NCBI GenBank assembly: GCA_964432825.1
Contig: CAYSOX010000003.1
Span: 55,223 to 119,222, forward strand
Direction of reading: 5' to 3'
DNA: 64,000 bases
From: UMGS1908 sp964432825
Lineage (GTDB): Bacteria; Bacillota; Clostridia; Christensenellales; UBA1242
Shown here: in pieces, positions 16,358-24,729 of the stretch
Numbering within the stretch: position 1 is the stretch's first letter
Layout of the letters: every line of letters starts with the position of its first letter
Translations under genes and position numbers: made by a program
Notes under the pieces: generated by a model
Database searches by the model: none
What the model was told of the DNA's origin: nothing
The model's input: the letters and a program-made list of their open reading frames with translations, nothing else

Positions 16358-16903
16358 TTACAACTTTTGTAAAATCAATATTCGGGTTATGCCATACACC
16401 CGCTCTTTGTATACCGAAAATTCCTTTTCGTTAAATTGAAAATTTGCATCTTTATTCATTTCAAGAACCACAATTCCTCCACAAGTAATCAAATCATATC
16501 TTGAAAGAATTTCAACACTTGGTGCATAATACCCAGATTCATACGGCGGGTCTATAAAAACAATGTCAAATTGCTTTCCGCTTCCGCGAAGTTTTCGCAA
16601 GCCCTCTAGATAATCCATATTTAATAGGCTATAAATTGACCCATCTATACCCTTAAGGTTTTTATTTATACATTCAACCGCCTTTTTATCCCGTTCCACA
16701 AATTGCACAAATTTTGCTCCACGGCTTATACATTCAATTCCCAAAGCACCACTTCCGGCAAATAAATCCAAACAAATTATATCCGGCTTCACAAACTCCT
16801 GTATCAAACTAAAGGTCGAAATTTTAATTCTTTGAAGTGTTGGTCTTGCACTATCTGGACTGATAAGTTTTCTTCCTCTATATTTTCCACTAATAACTTG
16901 CAT
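16358..16903 (-). CDS. rsmD: 16S rRNA (guanine966-N2)-methyltransferase RsmD
   Basis: RsmD methylates G966 of 16S rRNA. The 181-residue protein starts MQVISGKYRGRKL, the usual family start. It contains the SAM-binding motif LDLFAGSGALGIE (45-57) and the catalytic IDPPYESG (117-124). The frame reaches 16990, but AAGGAG precedes ATG 16901-16903. A clear promoter lies 25 bases upstream and the spoIVA terminator beyond it, so it is transcribed separately. Confidence 0.95.
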   Translation of the reverse strand: MQVISGKYRGRKLISPDSARPTLQRIKISTFSLIQEFVKPDIICLDLFAGSGALGIECISRGAKFVQFVERDKKAVECINKNLKGIDGSIYSLLNMDYLEGLRKLRGSGKQFDIVFIDPPYESGYYAPSVEILSRYDLITCGGIVVLEMNKDANFQFNEKEFSVYKERVYGITRILILQKL

Positions 16904-16927
16904 TATTTTTCTCCTTATATAAAAACT

Positions 16928-16956
16928 ATTGTACACTAAAAAGTTGAAATTTTCAA
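16928..16956 (-). promoter_or_regulatory. SigmaA promoter of rsmD
   Basis: TTGAAA (16951-16956) and TACAAT (16928-16933) are spaced by 17 bases on the minus strand, about 25 bases before the rsmD start codon. Confidence 0.75.
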
Positions 16957-16992
16957 TAAAAAATAAAGGATGCCTAAAACTTTTAGACATCC
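16957..16992 (-). terminator. Terminator after spoIVA
   Basis: GGATGTCTAAAA and TTTTAGGCATCC pair (16968-16992), followed on the minus strand by a T-rich run. It sits between the spoIVA stop and the rsmD promoter. Confidence 0.7.
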
Positions 16993-17187
16993 AATTTTTT
17001 CTTCTGTATTATAGCGGTTCTTCTTTTGTTTTTTGTCTACACTCGAAAGTTTTGACTTCCTTTTGTAACTTAAAAATTTATCTTTTGTGCACTAAATTTG
17101 TGTAAATCAAATTATTATCTTTAGTATATCTGTATTATATTATAGTTTTAAAATATTTGCAAGCAATTTTAAAAACTTCTTATTTTT

Positions 17188-18648
17188 CTACAATAATATA
17201 CAAATTATGCCACCCTTTCCCTCATTGGTAATTTTGCTAAGAGTTCTACGCATTTTAATTTGTGCCTCTTCAGGGAAAGTTTGAACCTTGGTAACAATTC
17301 CATCCAACGCAAGTTCAGATAGCGACTTTCCAAACATATTAGTATTCCAAATTGCAAGTTTTGTTTCGTCCGTTACCTCACCATCCACCGCTAGCGGTTC
17401 TGAAAATCCAACACCACCAACAGCAGGAGTAACCTCTGTTTCCACATCAACCTTCATTATATGCAAACTGCTTGCATGCGCCTTTAATTTCACCCCCGAA
17501 TTTCCGGCACGCTTCACAATTTCAGGTTCATCAAGTTTTAATTCATCCGCAGTTGGCAAAACCACGCCATAGCCCGTTTCTTCAACACTTTGTAATGCAT
17601 TTGCTAGTTTTTCATACTTCACCTTTGCAACTGATGAATCTTCAACAAAACTCATCAAATCATAGTCGTTTCCAATTTCCACTCCAGTAATTTCGCTAAT
17701 TGTTTTATAAAACAACGAATTTGAAACATCTATTGCAAAATTTAAGTCGCCATTGGATAAATTTATATTCTGCACTTTAACCTTTTCTATTTCCGCATCT
17801 TCTGCAAACATTTCTTCCGACTTTTTAAAATCAGACATCTTTGTAAAATCGGTTTTCTTAATAACCTCCAAAATGCGATTGATTATTTGATTAGTTTCAG
17901 GCAAACTCCTCATCCACTCGGGCAGTGCAAAATTGGTATTTTTGACAGGAAATTCATATAAAACACTTTTTAAAACTTCTTCAAAATCAACCTTGGTCAT
18001 ATTTTGTACATTTTTCAAAATTACCATTGTGCCATATTTTTCTTCCAATTCTTTGGCTAGATTTTTAGTCTCTTCTTTTTCTGGATTTGCCGAATTTAAA
18101 ACAATAACAAAAGGCTTATTTAGTTGTTTTAATTCACCCACAACTCGCTCTTCCGCTTCAATGTAATTTTCTCTTTCTATATCCGCAACACTTCCATCCG
18201 TCGTAACCAAAACCCCAATCGTGCTATGTTCGGTAATAACTTTATTTGTTCCAATCTCCGACGCTTTAGCAAACGGAATAGGCTCGGCACTCCACGGGGT
18301 TTGAACAAGCCTTGGGGTGTCACCATCACTATGCCCCACAGCCCCCTTAACCAAATATCCAACACAATCGACAAGCCTAACTCTTGCTTTTGCATTTTCC
18401 CCAAAACTCAACTCCACCGCATCGCTTGGAACGAACCTTGGTTGCATCGTCATAATTAGTTTTCCGCTTCCCGACTGAGGCATTTCATCCGTCGCTCTAA
18501 TTTTTACATTTTGGTCTTTGATATTAGGCAATACTAAAGCATCCATAAACTTTGATATAAATGTAGACTTGCCCGTTCTAACTGGACCCACTACACCAAT
18601 ATATATATCACCGCCCGTTCTTTCGGTTATTGATTGATAAATATCCAT
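17188..18648 (-). CDS. spoIVA: Stage IV sporulation protein A, spore coat ATPase
   Basis: SpoIVA hydrolyses ATP and polymerises on the forespore surface to form the coat basement layer. The 486 residues are close to the usual 492. The N-terminal P-loop is GPVRTGKST (21-29); VRLVDCVGYLVKGAVGH and IGVLVTTDGS follow, as in all SpoIVA. The C terminus ends NEGKGGIICILL, the conserved tail needed for assembly. AAGGAGAG precedes ATG 18646-18648. It is expected to be SigmaE-controlled, but no good SigmaE promoter was recognised in the short gap upstream. Confidence 0.97.
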   Translation of the reverse strand: MDIYQSITERTGGDIYIGVVGPVRTGKSTFISKFMDALVLPNIKDQNVKIRATDEMPQSGSGKLIMTMQPRFVPSDAVELSFGENAKARVRLVDCVGYLVKGAVGHSDGDTPRLVQTPWSAEPIPFAKASEIGTNKVITEHSTIGVLVTTDGSVADIERENYIEAEERVVGELKQLNKPFVIVLNSANPEKEETKNLAKELEEKYGTMVILKNVQNMTKVDFEEVLKSVLYEFPVKNTNFALPEWMRSLPETNQIINRILEVIKKTDFTKMSDFKKSEEMFAEDAEIEKVKVQNINLSNGDLNFAIDVSNSLFYKTISEITGVEIGNDYDLMSFVEDSSVAKVKYEKLANALQSVEETGYGVVLPTADELKLDEPEIVKRAGNSGVKLKAHASSLHIMKVDVETEVTPAVGGVGFSEPLAVDGEVTDETKLAIWNTNMFGKSLSELALDGIVTKVQTFPEEAQIKMRRTLSKITNEGKGGIICILL

Positions 18649-18703
18649 ACAAACTCTCCTTAACTGGTTTATACTTAAATTTATTCAAAATAATAACCCT
18701 TTA

Positions 18704-18737
18704 TGCAAAAAAAGTAGTAGATATTTTTCTACTACTT
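18704..18737 (-). terminator. Terminator after plsY
   Basis: AAGTAGTAGA (18712-18721) pairs perfectly with TCTACTACTT (18728-18737), with a run of seven T residues after it on the minus strand. The stem overlaps the last codons of plsY. Confidence 0.85.
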
Positions 18738-19379
18738 TGTCTTTTTATATTTTTTCTTTACCGATTTAATCAAATCAACTTTACTCTCTTTTCCGACCAA
18801 AAGTCTTTCAATATTTTTTCGGTGTGCGAACCATGTAAGTAAAAATATCGCATATAAAAGCAGACACACCACAATACTTTCATTTTCTGGAAGGGTTGAT
18901 TTTGCATTGATACCCTCAATAACCGTCAAAACCGTGACACATATAAAAGACGACATTGACCCGTATTGAAATAATAGCCACGCAATTCCAGCAACCACAA
19001 CAACAATCGCAGTGGCAAGCGGATTTGTTGCAAAAAACACACCTATCATTGTAGCAATACCCTTTCCACCTTTAAACTTATACACGCAAGGATAAATATG
19101 CCCAATAATAACACTTATTCCCGCAATATAAGTTAAAATAGGTTCGCCAAATACAAGCCTTGTTACAAGAACCGGAATAAAACCTTTTGAAATATCAAGT
19201 ATAAAATTTATAAGCCCAATTTTAAACCCAAAATTTCGAAGAACATTGGTTGTGCCCGGATTTCCGCTACCGAGTTTTGTAATGTCGCTATTAAGTTTTC
19301 CACTTATAATTCTTGCAAAACTAATGTTTCCCATTGCATACGAAATTAATGCAATAACAATAATTTGCCACCAAACCAT
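18732..19379 (-). CDS. plsY: Glycerol-3-phosphate acyltransferase PlsY
   Basis: PlsY is the membrane enzyme that transfers an acyl group from acyl-phosphate (made by PlsX) to glycerol-3-phosphate. The 215-residue protein has five to six membrane segments and the motifs GSGNPGTTNVLRNFG, FKGGKGIATM and a loop Arg (FAHRKNIERL). The C-terminal tail is Lys-rich. It is 17 bases downstream of der, and der-plsY is a common Bacillota order. A strong terminator follows. Confidence 0.96.
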   Translation of the reverse strand: MVWWQIIVIALISYAMGNISFARIISGKLNSDITKLGSGNPGTTNVLRNFGFKIGLINFILDISKGFIPVLVTRLVFGEPILTYIAGISVIIGHIYPCVYKFKGGKGIATMIGVFFATNPLATAIVVVVAGIAWLLFQYGSMSSFICVTVLTVIEGINAKSTLPENESIVVCLLLYAIFLLTWFAHRKNIERLLVGKESKVDLIKSVKKKYKKTK

Positions 19380-19396
19380 AATATTTTCTCCTAAAA

Positions 19397-20722
19397 CTAT
19401 CTAATATCCGCATTATCCATTTTATTTTTAACAACAATTTCAATCGGCGTACCCGTAAAGTCCACAGCAGTTCGAATCGAATTTTCAATATATCTTAAAT
19501 AACTATCACTTAATAAATTTGCATCGTTAACCTTCAACACAAAAGTTGGAGGTTTAACACCCGTTTGAGTAGCATAATATATTTTTAATCTTTTCCCATT
19601 AACAAATGGCGGTGCCGTGCTAACAATTGCATCCTGAATAATATCATTAACATCACGGGTTTTAATTCGTCTTGTGTTGTTTGTATGAACCTCTTCCACC
19701 GCTTCCATTAATTTTTCCATACGCTTACCCGTAAGCGCACTCAAAAACACCGGTTTAAAATAACTCATAAAACTTAATTCGGCTTTGAGTTTGTTTTCAT
19801 ACTTCTTCATGGTGTCTGTTTCTTTTTCAATTAAATCCCATTTGTTAAACACCACCACCGACGGCTTCTTTTCATTATGAACAATACCCGCAATTTTAAC
19901 ATCTTGCTCACTTATTGGCTCATTTACATCCATAACACAAACAACCACATCGGCACGACGGATGCTATCTAGTGTTCTAAAAATTGAATATCTTTCAACC
20001 GTTTCATCTTCGATAGACCTTTTGCGTCGCATACCGGCAGTGTCAATCAAAACATATTTCTTCTTATTGTAATTAAAAGGTACATCCACGCTATCTCGAG
20101 TGGTTCCAGACACATTTGAAACTATAACCCTAGTTTCTCCAACAAGTCTATTTACAATGCTAGACTTACCCGTATTAGGCTTACCAACTATGGCAATTTT
20201 TAAAGCATCTTCATCTTCTTGCACTTCTTTTTTTGGTAAATTTTCCACAACCTTATCTAATAAGTCCCCAATCCCCTTTGCTTGCTCACCTGAAACTGGA
20301 ATAGGCTCACCCATTCCAAGGTTATAAAAATCATAGATATTATCCAATTTGAAGGTGTCATATTTATTTACAACCAATAAAACCTTTTTGCCCGACTTTC
20401 TAAGTTTTTCAGCAACCGAATAATCGTAAGGAACAACACCTTCCTTACCATCAACAAAAAACAATATTAAATCGGCAAGTTCAATCGCAATATCAACTTG
20501 ATTGTTTATATGCTTAGTAAAATCATCGGTTTTATCAAACTGCACACCACCCGTATCAATCAAAGTGAAAGAATTTCCACACCACTCAACATCGGCATAC
20601 AACCTATCCCTCGTAACCCCCGGAGCATCATCCACTATTGAAATCCGCTTTCCAACAACTCTATTAAAAAAAGTACTTTTACCCGTATTAGGTCTTCCCA
20701 CTATTGCAACTAATGATTTCAT
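19397..20722 (-). CDS. der: Ribosome biogenesis GTPase Der (EngA)
   Basis: Der has two G domains in tandem and acts in 50S assembly. The 441-residue protein shows G1 of domain one as GRPNTGKST (8-16) with DTGG and NKYD. Domain two has GKPNTGKSS, DTAGMRRK and NKWDLI. A C-terminal KH-like domain ends GTPIEIVVKNK. It starts after GGAAG at ATG 20720-20722 and has a consensus promoter upstream. It is cotranscribed with plsY. Confidence 0.98.
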   Translation of the reverse strand: MKSLVAIVGRPNTGKSTFFNRVVGKRISIVDDAPGVTRDRLYADVEWCGNSFTLIDTGGVQFDKTDDFTKHINNQVDIAIELADLILFFVDGKEGVVPYDYSVAEKLRKSGKKVLLVVNKYDTFKLDNIYDFYNLGMGEPIPVSGEQAKGIGDLLDKVVENLPKKEVQEDEDALKIAIVGKPNTGKSSIVNRLVGETRVIVSNVSGTTRDSVDVPFNYNKKKYVLIDTAGMRRKRSIEDETVERYSIFRTLDSIRRADVVVCVMDVNEPISEQDVKIAGIVHNEKKPSVVVFNKWDLIEKETDTMKKYENKLKAELSFMSYFKPVFLSALTGKRMEKLMEAVEEVHTNNTRRIKTRDVNDIIQDAIVSTAPPFVNGKRLKIYYATQTGVKPPTFVLKVNDANLLSDSYLRYIENSIRTAVDFTGTPIEIVVKNKMDNADIR

Positions 20723-20751
20723 AATTTCTTCCTTTTATATTTAATAAACTT

Positions 20752-20780
20752 ATTATAAACAATTTTTGTCCTTTTTGCAA
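20752..20780 (-). promoter_or_regulatory. SigmaA promoter of der-plsY
   Basis: TTGCAA (20775-20780) and a perfect TATAAT (20752-20757) are spaced by 17 bases on the minus strand, 30 bases before the der start. Confidence 0.82.
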
Positions 20781-20811
20781 GAGTTTTATCCATTAAAACC
20801 GACACAAAAAC

Positions 20812-20851
20812 CAAAAAAAGACTTCTTAAGAATTTATCTTAAAAAGCCTTT
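20812..20851 (-). terminator. Terminator after the Cys-pair surface protein gene
   Basis: AAAGGCTTTTTAAGA pairs with TCTTAAGAAGTCTTT (20817-20851) with two mismatches and a five-base loop; a T run follows on the minus strand. Confidence 0.75.
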
Positions 20852-20936
20852 TGTTAAAAACTATTCACTCGTTATATAAAATTTAATCAACTTTATATTG
20901 TTATAAGTTAGTAATTAATATTTAATTTCTTTAATA

Positions 20937-22223
20937 TTAGTCAACGGTGTCAAAGCAAATTCCATCAATATTAAAGTATGAAACATCGTTTCCGTCCTTA
21001 TCGAAAGTATTGTTTCTTACCATCTTCTTTGCAAGTTTAACCATTTCGGGGGTTAAATTTGATGTGTCATCAAAAGTATCAGCATAACTCTCTGGCGAAA
21101 GATTTTTGTCTTGATGCATTTTTAATACAGACCTTTTTTTCCCGCCAGATACCGGTCCCCACTTATAAAATCTATTGTTTGCAATTTCTATATTTCCAGC
21201 CTCGGCACTAGCAGATTGCCCACTTAAAAATATACAATATATTCCATAATTATTGAGTTCTGAATTTGTAACACTCAAATTAAATCCGTTTGTGTTTTCA
21301 TCGCTACCATAAAAAACATATATAGCATAATAATTTGCTTCATTTACTGCTTCCATTTTGCAATTATCAACTACAAGACTTAAATCTTTTGTTTTTGCAG
21401 TAAATCTAACACTAGCCATTTCACAATGTATAAACGACAAATCACCATACATTGCATACGTATCTACTCCAACAGCCGATACATTGCATCCATAGACTAC
21501 ACTATTATCAGCATTCTCTGTATATAAAAATTTAATGCCTGCAGTTGTTGCCCCTGAGCCTACAACTGTCACATTTTCAGCATCAAAGGTAAATTGAGTA
21601 TTATTAAATGTTCCATTTAATATATAAACTTTGTTATCGTCGGTAAAGGTTTTTGCATTATCCGTAATATTCTCTGGAGTCAACACCACATAATCACTAG
21701 TTTCAAGCGTAACCGGTGTATAAGTTTTTGCACAAAGTGTACATCTTTCAGTTGTTGTTACGCTAGAAATACTTCCATCATCACTACTAGTTACCACCAA
21801 ATAATCTTTAACCAATGTATGTTCAGCAAGTTCTTGCTTTCCACCACAAACCGAACAATTTTGCCAGTGGGTGCCTGTAGTATCATCAATTTGCCATTCC
21901 GCTTGTGGAGTATGGTCAATCATTTCGGTGTAATCAACCTTTTTGGTTGCTCCACAAACCGAACAACTGTAATTTGTGTAGCCTTGGGCTGTACAAATTG
22001 GGGCAACCTCCTCAACCCACTCATGCTCGCCTTTGTCTGAAATTTCTTCTTTGTGTGAGCAAGTTGCATTATGCCAGTGACAACTTTCATCATACACCCA
22101 CTCGGTTGAATAACTATGCTTGTGGAATATAACTAAAGAACCAATAGTGGCTCCGCCAACAATTACAAGTCCTACAACCACACTTAAAATAATAATTAAT
22201 AGTTTGTTCTTTTTATTTTTCAT
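20937..22223 (-). CDS. Membrane-anchored extracellular protein with Cys-pair modules
   Basis: A 428-residue protein of unknown function. A Lys-rich start (MKNKKNK) and one hydrophobic segment (about 8-33) form a signal anchor, leaving the rest outside. Residues about 35-170 hold repeated His/Cys modules: HWHNATCSH, YSCSVCGATKK, HWQNCSVCGG and ERCTLCAKTY, seen in surface proteins of gut Bacillota and possibly metal-binding. The remainder is Asn/Ser/Thr-rich with alternating hydrophobics, compatible with a beta-helix. ATG 22221-22223 is chosen over the longer frame because AAAGGAGGG precedes it. It has its own terminator. Confidence 0.75.
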   Translation of the reverse strand: MKNKKNKLLIIILSVVVGLVIVGGATIGSLVIFHKHSYSTEWVYDESCHWHNATCSHKEEISDKGEHEWVEEVAPICTAQGYTNYSCSVCGATKKVDYTEMIDHTPQAEWQIDDTTGTHWQNCSVCGGKQELAEHTLVKDYLVVTSSDDGSISSVTTTERCTLCAKTYTPVTLETSDYVVLTPENITDNAKTFTDDNKVYILNGTFNNTQFTFDAENVTVVGSGATTAGIKFLYTENADNSVVYGCNVSAVGVDTYAMYGDLSFIHCEMASVRFTAKTKDLSLVVDNCKMEAVNEANYYAIYVFYGSDENTNGFNLSVTNSELNNYGIYCIFLSGQSASAEAGNIEIANNRFYKWGPVSGGKKRSVLKMHQDKNLSPESYADTFDDTSNLTPEMVKLAKKMVRNNTFDKDGNDVSYFNIDGICFDTVD

Positions 22224-22509
22224 TTTCCCTCCTTTGAAATTTAATAAATTTGAAGATAACAAAAAAGTTTACACACGGGTAAAACACACTCAAAATTAAC
22301 CCGTTTTAAACCTTAAATTATCCTACTCAAATTTGTTAAATTCACATTAATTGCGTATTTTGAGGTTGATTTTTATCCAAATTTACTTGGAAAACACACA
22401 ACCTCTCATTAAAACCTACAATCAGTATATCAAAAAAAAAAAAAAATGCAACTTATTTTATATATTTTTTGAAAAATATATGAAATTTCTTGGTTTTTTA
22501 AAAAGTTTT

Positions 22510-22554
22510 TAAAAAATAAGTCCAAAATCATAAAACTGCAACTTTAGACTTATT
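22510..22554 (-). terminator. Terminator downstream of spoIIP
   Basis: AATAAGTCTAAA and TTTGGACTTATT pair with one wobble or mismatch over a 16-base loop (22515-22554), followed by a T run on the minus strand. Repeat copy F lies between it and the spoIIP stop. Confidence 0.6.
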
Positions 22555-22577
22555 CTTTTAATTATTAACTATGTGAA

Positions 22578-22717
22578 ATAATTTTTTCGGTATGCTCAAA
22601 TTTGACGCCGTCACATCTGCAAAATTAAGATTTTGTCTTCACGAATATGTAAAACCATCGACTCTAGGAATATGCTACCTAATAGTGTTTCCTTCCTCCC
22701 GCCTTGAGGTTTATATA
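22578..22717 (-). repeat. Dispersed structured repeat, copy F (tail type 1)
   Basis: Read on the minus strand it has GGCGGGAGGAAGG, TAGAGTCGATGGTTTTACAT, GTGAAGACAAAATC and AATTTTGCA. The tail hairpin is GATGT-GACG-GCGTC, which differs from GGTGC/GCACC but still pairs by using two G-U wobbles. It directly abuts the spoIIP stop codon. Confidence 0.75.
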
Positions 22718-23905
22718 CTAGTTGTTTTGACTTTTCTTTTTACCAAAAATACCAGCAAATAATTCACTAAAAAATCGCGAAACGGCATATCTTGTTTTTT
22801 TAGAAAAAATGCAGACAATTCCAAAAATCAATCCCACTCCACCAATACTTCCAAGTATTATCCAAAGTGTAGAATTTGTAGCCCGCGATGGTGACGACGA
22901 GCCAACCATTCCGGTATCCAAAATATCACCCGCCGAACCCTCAACATCAATATCCGCCACACTTTCACTACTTGCCGAACGAGTCCCATACAAAACCACA
23001 TCTACAGTTTTTGCAAGTGGTGTCGTCGACCGCAAAACTAAATCTTTTTCAATCAAATTTGTACCCATTTCAAAAAGCAGTGCTTTATCCGATAATTGTT
23101 GGTTATAATTTCCCTTTCCTATATAAATATCCTTAATAAGCCCCGGATAAACTTCATCCGCATAGGCTTTAATATTTAATGCAAATTCTTTATTTAAGGC
23201 ACTTTTTACATTAGCCGAACCCAAAACAATTCTTACCTTGCTCATTTTTACACCATTTACCGTTGTGACATACTCGCTTTTGGGTGTCGCGTCTCGGTGA
23301 ATATCAAAAATTGCATCTAAGCCATTTGCCAACAACTCGGAAGCGGTACTTTGACTTCTTGTGTAGGCACCTGCATCATGTGGCAAATGCAAATCTTCGC
23401 TATAATAAATTTTAATGCCTAAATTTTCAAAACTCTTTTTTAACGCCTTACCAACATCGTGAATACCACCCTTGCCATACACACTATCCGTGCCATCGTC
23501 AGCATCATAACACTCGTCATTATGGGTGTGATATAATCCAATTTTTTTATTTGTGGTAGAAGCCGAAACCGACTCTATGTTATCATTTTTCTTGATATTA
23601 TACACCGGCATTTTAACATCCTCGCGAAAACTTGCCACCCCTCGCTTGGTTTTTTCATCCACACTTTCTATAACATAAAGCCTATTATCTGAACTTATAT
23701 ACTCGTCGTCAACATTAACATTGTCACCCTTCATAAATAGCACCTTAGTTTCATCCGAACTATCATAAATTGTGTAATAATTTTCAACATCGGCAACTTT
23801 ACTTGCTTGAACATTACTTTTTATTGAATTGTTTGAAAAAACACCTAAAGCCACAAAACTTACAACAAAACAAACCAAAAGCCTTAAAAACTTAGTTTTT
23901 TTCAT
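22718..23905 (-). CDS. spoIIP: Stage II sporulation protein P, cell wall hydrolase
   Basis: SpoIIP works with SpoIID and SpoIIM to degrade septal peptidoglycan during engulfment. It has an N-terminal hydrophobic anchor (about 7-24) and the SpoIIP catalytic domain with LYHTHNDECY (His126, His128), DIHRD, LGSAN and LLFEMGTN. Unusually, a second membrane segment lies near the C terminus (STLWIILGSIGGVGLIFGIV), followed by a basic tail; most SpoIIP proteins have only the N-terminal anchor. It overlaps the upstream membrane gene by 14 bases, so they are cotranscribed. Confidence 0.93.
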   Translation of the reverse strand: MKKTKFLRLLVCFVVSFVALGVFSNNSIKSNVQASKVADVENYYTIYDSSDETKVLFMKGDNVNVDDEYISSDNRLYVIESVDEKTKRGVASFREDVKMPVYNIKKNDNIESVSASTTNKKIGLYHTHNDECYDADDGTDSVYGKGGIHDVGKALKKSFENLGIKIYYSEDLHLPHDAGAYTRSQSTASELLANGLDAIFDIHRDATPKSEYVTTVNGVKMSKVRIVLGSANVKSALNKEFALNIKAYADEVYPGLIKDIYIGKGNYNQQLSDKALLFEMGTNLIEKDLVLRSTTPLAKTVDVVLYGTRSASSESVADIDVEGSAGDILDTGMVGSSSPSRATNSTLWIILGSIGGVGLIFGIVCIFSKKTRYAVSRFFSELFAGIFGKKKSQNN

Positions 23906-24614
23906 CTTTTTTATCCTCCTGAGGTTTATTTTCGGCTATTGGCAAATTTCTGGAACCCTCTTCAACTTCGACAAACTCGCCTGTTTCCATACTAAAAACC
24001 TTTTTGTTTGACTTGTTGACGACCATTTCTGCCGTTGTACCAATAAGTTCACAAAGCCCAACCGCCAAAAGTATTGACATTATCATTGAATCAAATGCAC
24101 CGCCAACACCTAGTTTTAAAGGAACCACCACACCTCTTGAAAGATTTATAAAAAACTGTATTACGCTTGCAAGGGTTAATCCAAAAACCGAACAAATAAA
24201 AGCATTTCTTCGGCTTCGTCCCAAAATATACGCGACCAACCCTGAAATTATTCCATACACCCACGTTATATCAATTACAACATCTTCGGGAGTTTTGCTC
24301 GGAAGTATCCACTGCAATAACAAAATTAAACCCGTTGTAATAATTGTACCAAAAACTGCACGAACCAAATCGAAATTCCAACCATTTGCAATAAGTAAGT
24401 ATACACAAACACCAAATGGTATTAAAAATCCGCCGATTGAAAAACTAAAATTGTTTGTGATTTTTATTGGTGGAATTATTATTCCCACCACTATTCCTAA
24501 AACAATCCCTAGTGCCCACTTGTCATTAAGTCGCATTTTATCCAAAATTCGTTGCCCCGCACCACACATTAAAGCAATAAGCACAACGGTAATAACAACT
24601 AATCCAAAATTCAT
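23892..24614 (-). CDS. Multi-pass membrane protein next to SpoIIP, DUF1614-like
   Basis: A 240-residue protein with about seven hydrophobic segments and a charged C-terminal tail (EDKKDEKN). The order of Gly-rich segments (GIVLGIVVGIIIPPI, GGFLIPFGVCVYLL, GGAFDSMIMSILLAVG) resembles the DUF1614 family. That call is from memory and tentative. Its stop overlaps the spoIIP start by 14 bases, suggesting a sporulation role. The frame opens at GTG 24623, but AGAGG is best placed for ATG 24612-24614. Confidence 0.6.
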   Translation of the reverse strand: MNFGLVVITVVLIALMCGAGQRILDKMRLNDKWALGIVLGIVVGIIIPPIKITNNFSFSIGGFLIPFGVCVYLLIANGWNFDLVRAVFGTIITTGLILLLQWILPSKTPEDVVIDITWVYGIISGLVAYILGRSRRNAFICSVFGLTLASVIQFFINLSRGVVVPLKLGVGGAFDSMIMSILLAVGLCELIGTTAEMVVNKSNKKVFSMETGEFVEVEEGSRNLPIAENKPQEDKKDEKN

Positions 24615-24729
24615 TTCCGTCACCTCTCTTTTTTTTCATAGTTTGAGAAAAGTAACGGCTTTTATACTAAAATTAGTTAAAATACAGGCTAAATTGCAAA
24701 TTCTACCTAAATATAATATTAAAAATTTG

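Larger units (their letters stand above)
22224..22717. other. Non-coding gap upstream of the Cys-pair protein gene
   Basis: This 494-base gap holds a run of 15 A residues (22432-22446), the spoIIP terminator and dispersed-repeat copy F. No gene is seen. Confidence 0.7.

Noticed and set aside
18649..18711. SigmaE promoter for spoIVA
   Set aside because: Expected from known regulation, but no sequence in the gap matches both elements at proper spacing.
22432..22446. Run of 15 A residues as a phase-variation tract
   Set aside because: It lies in a gap about 210 bases from any start codon, with no promoter elements around it.
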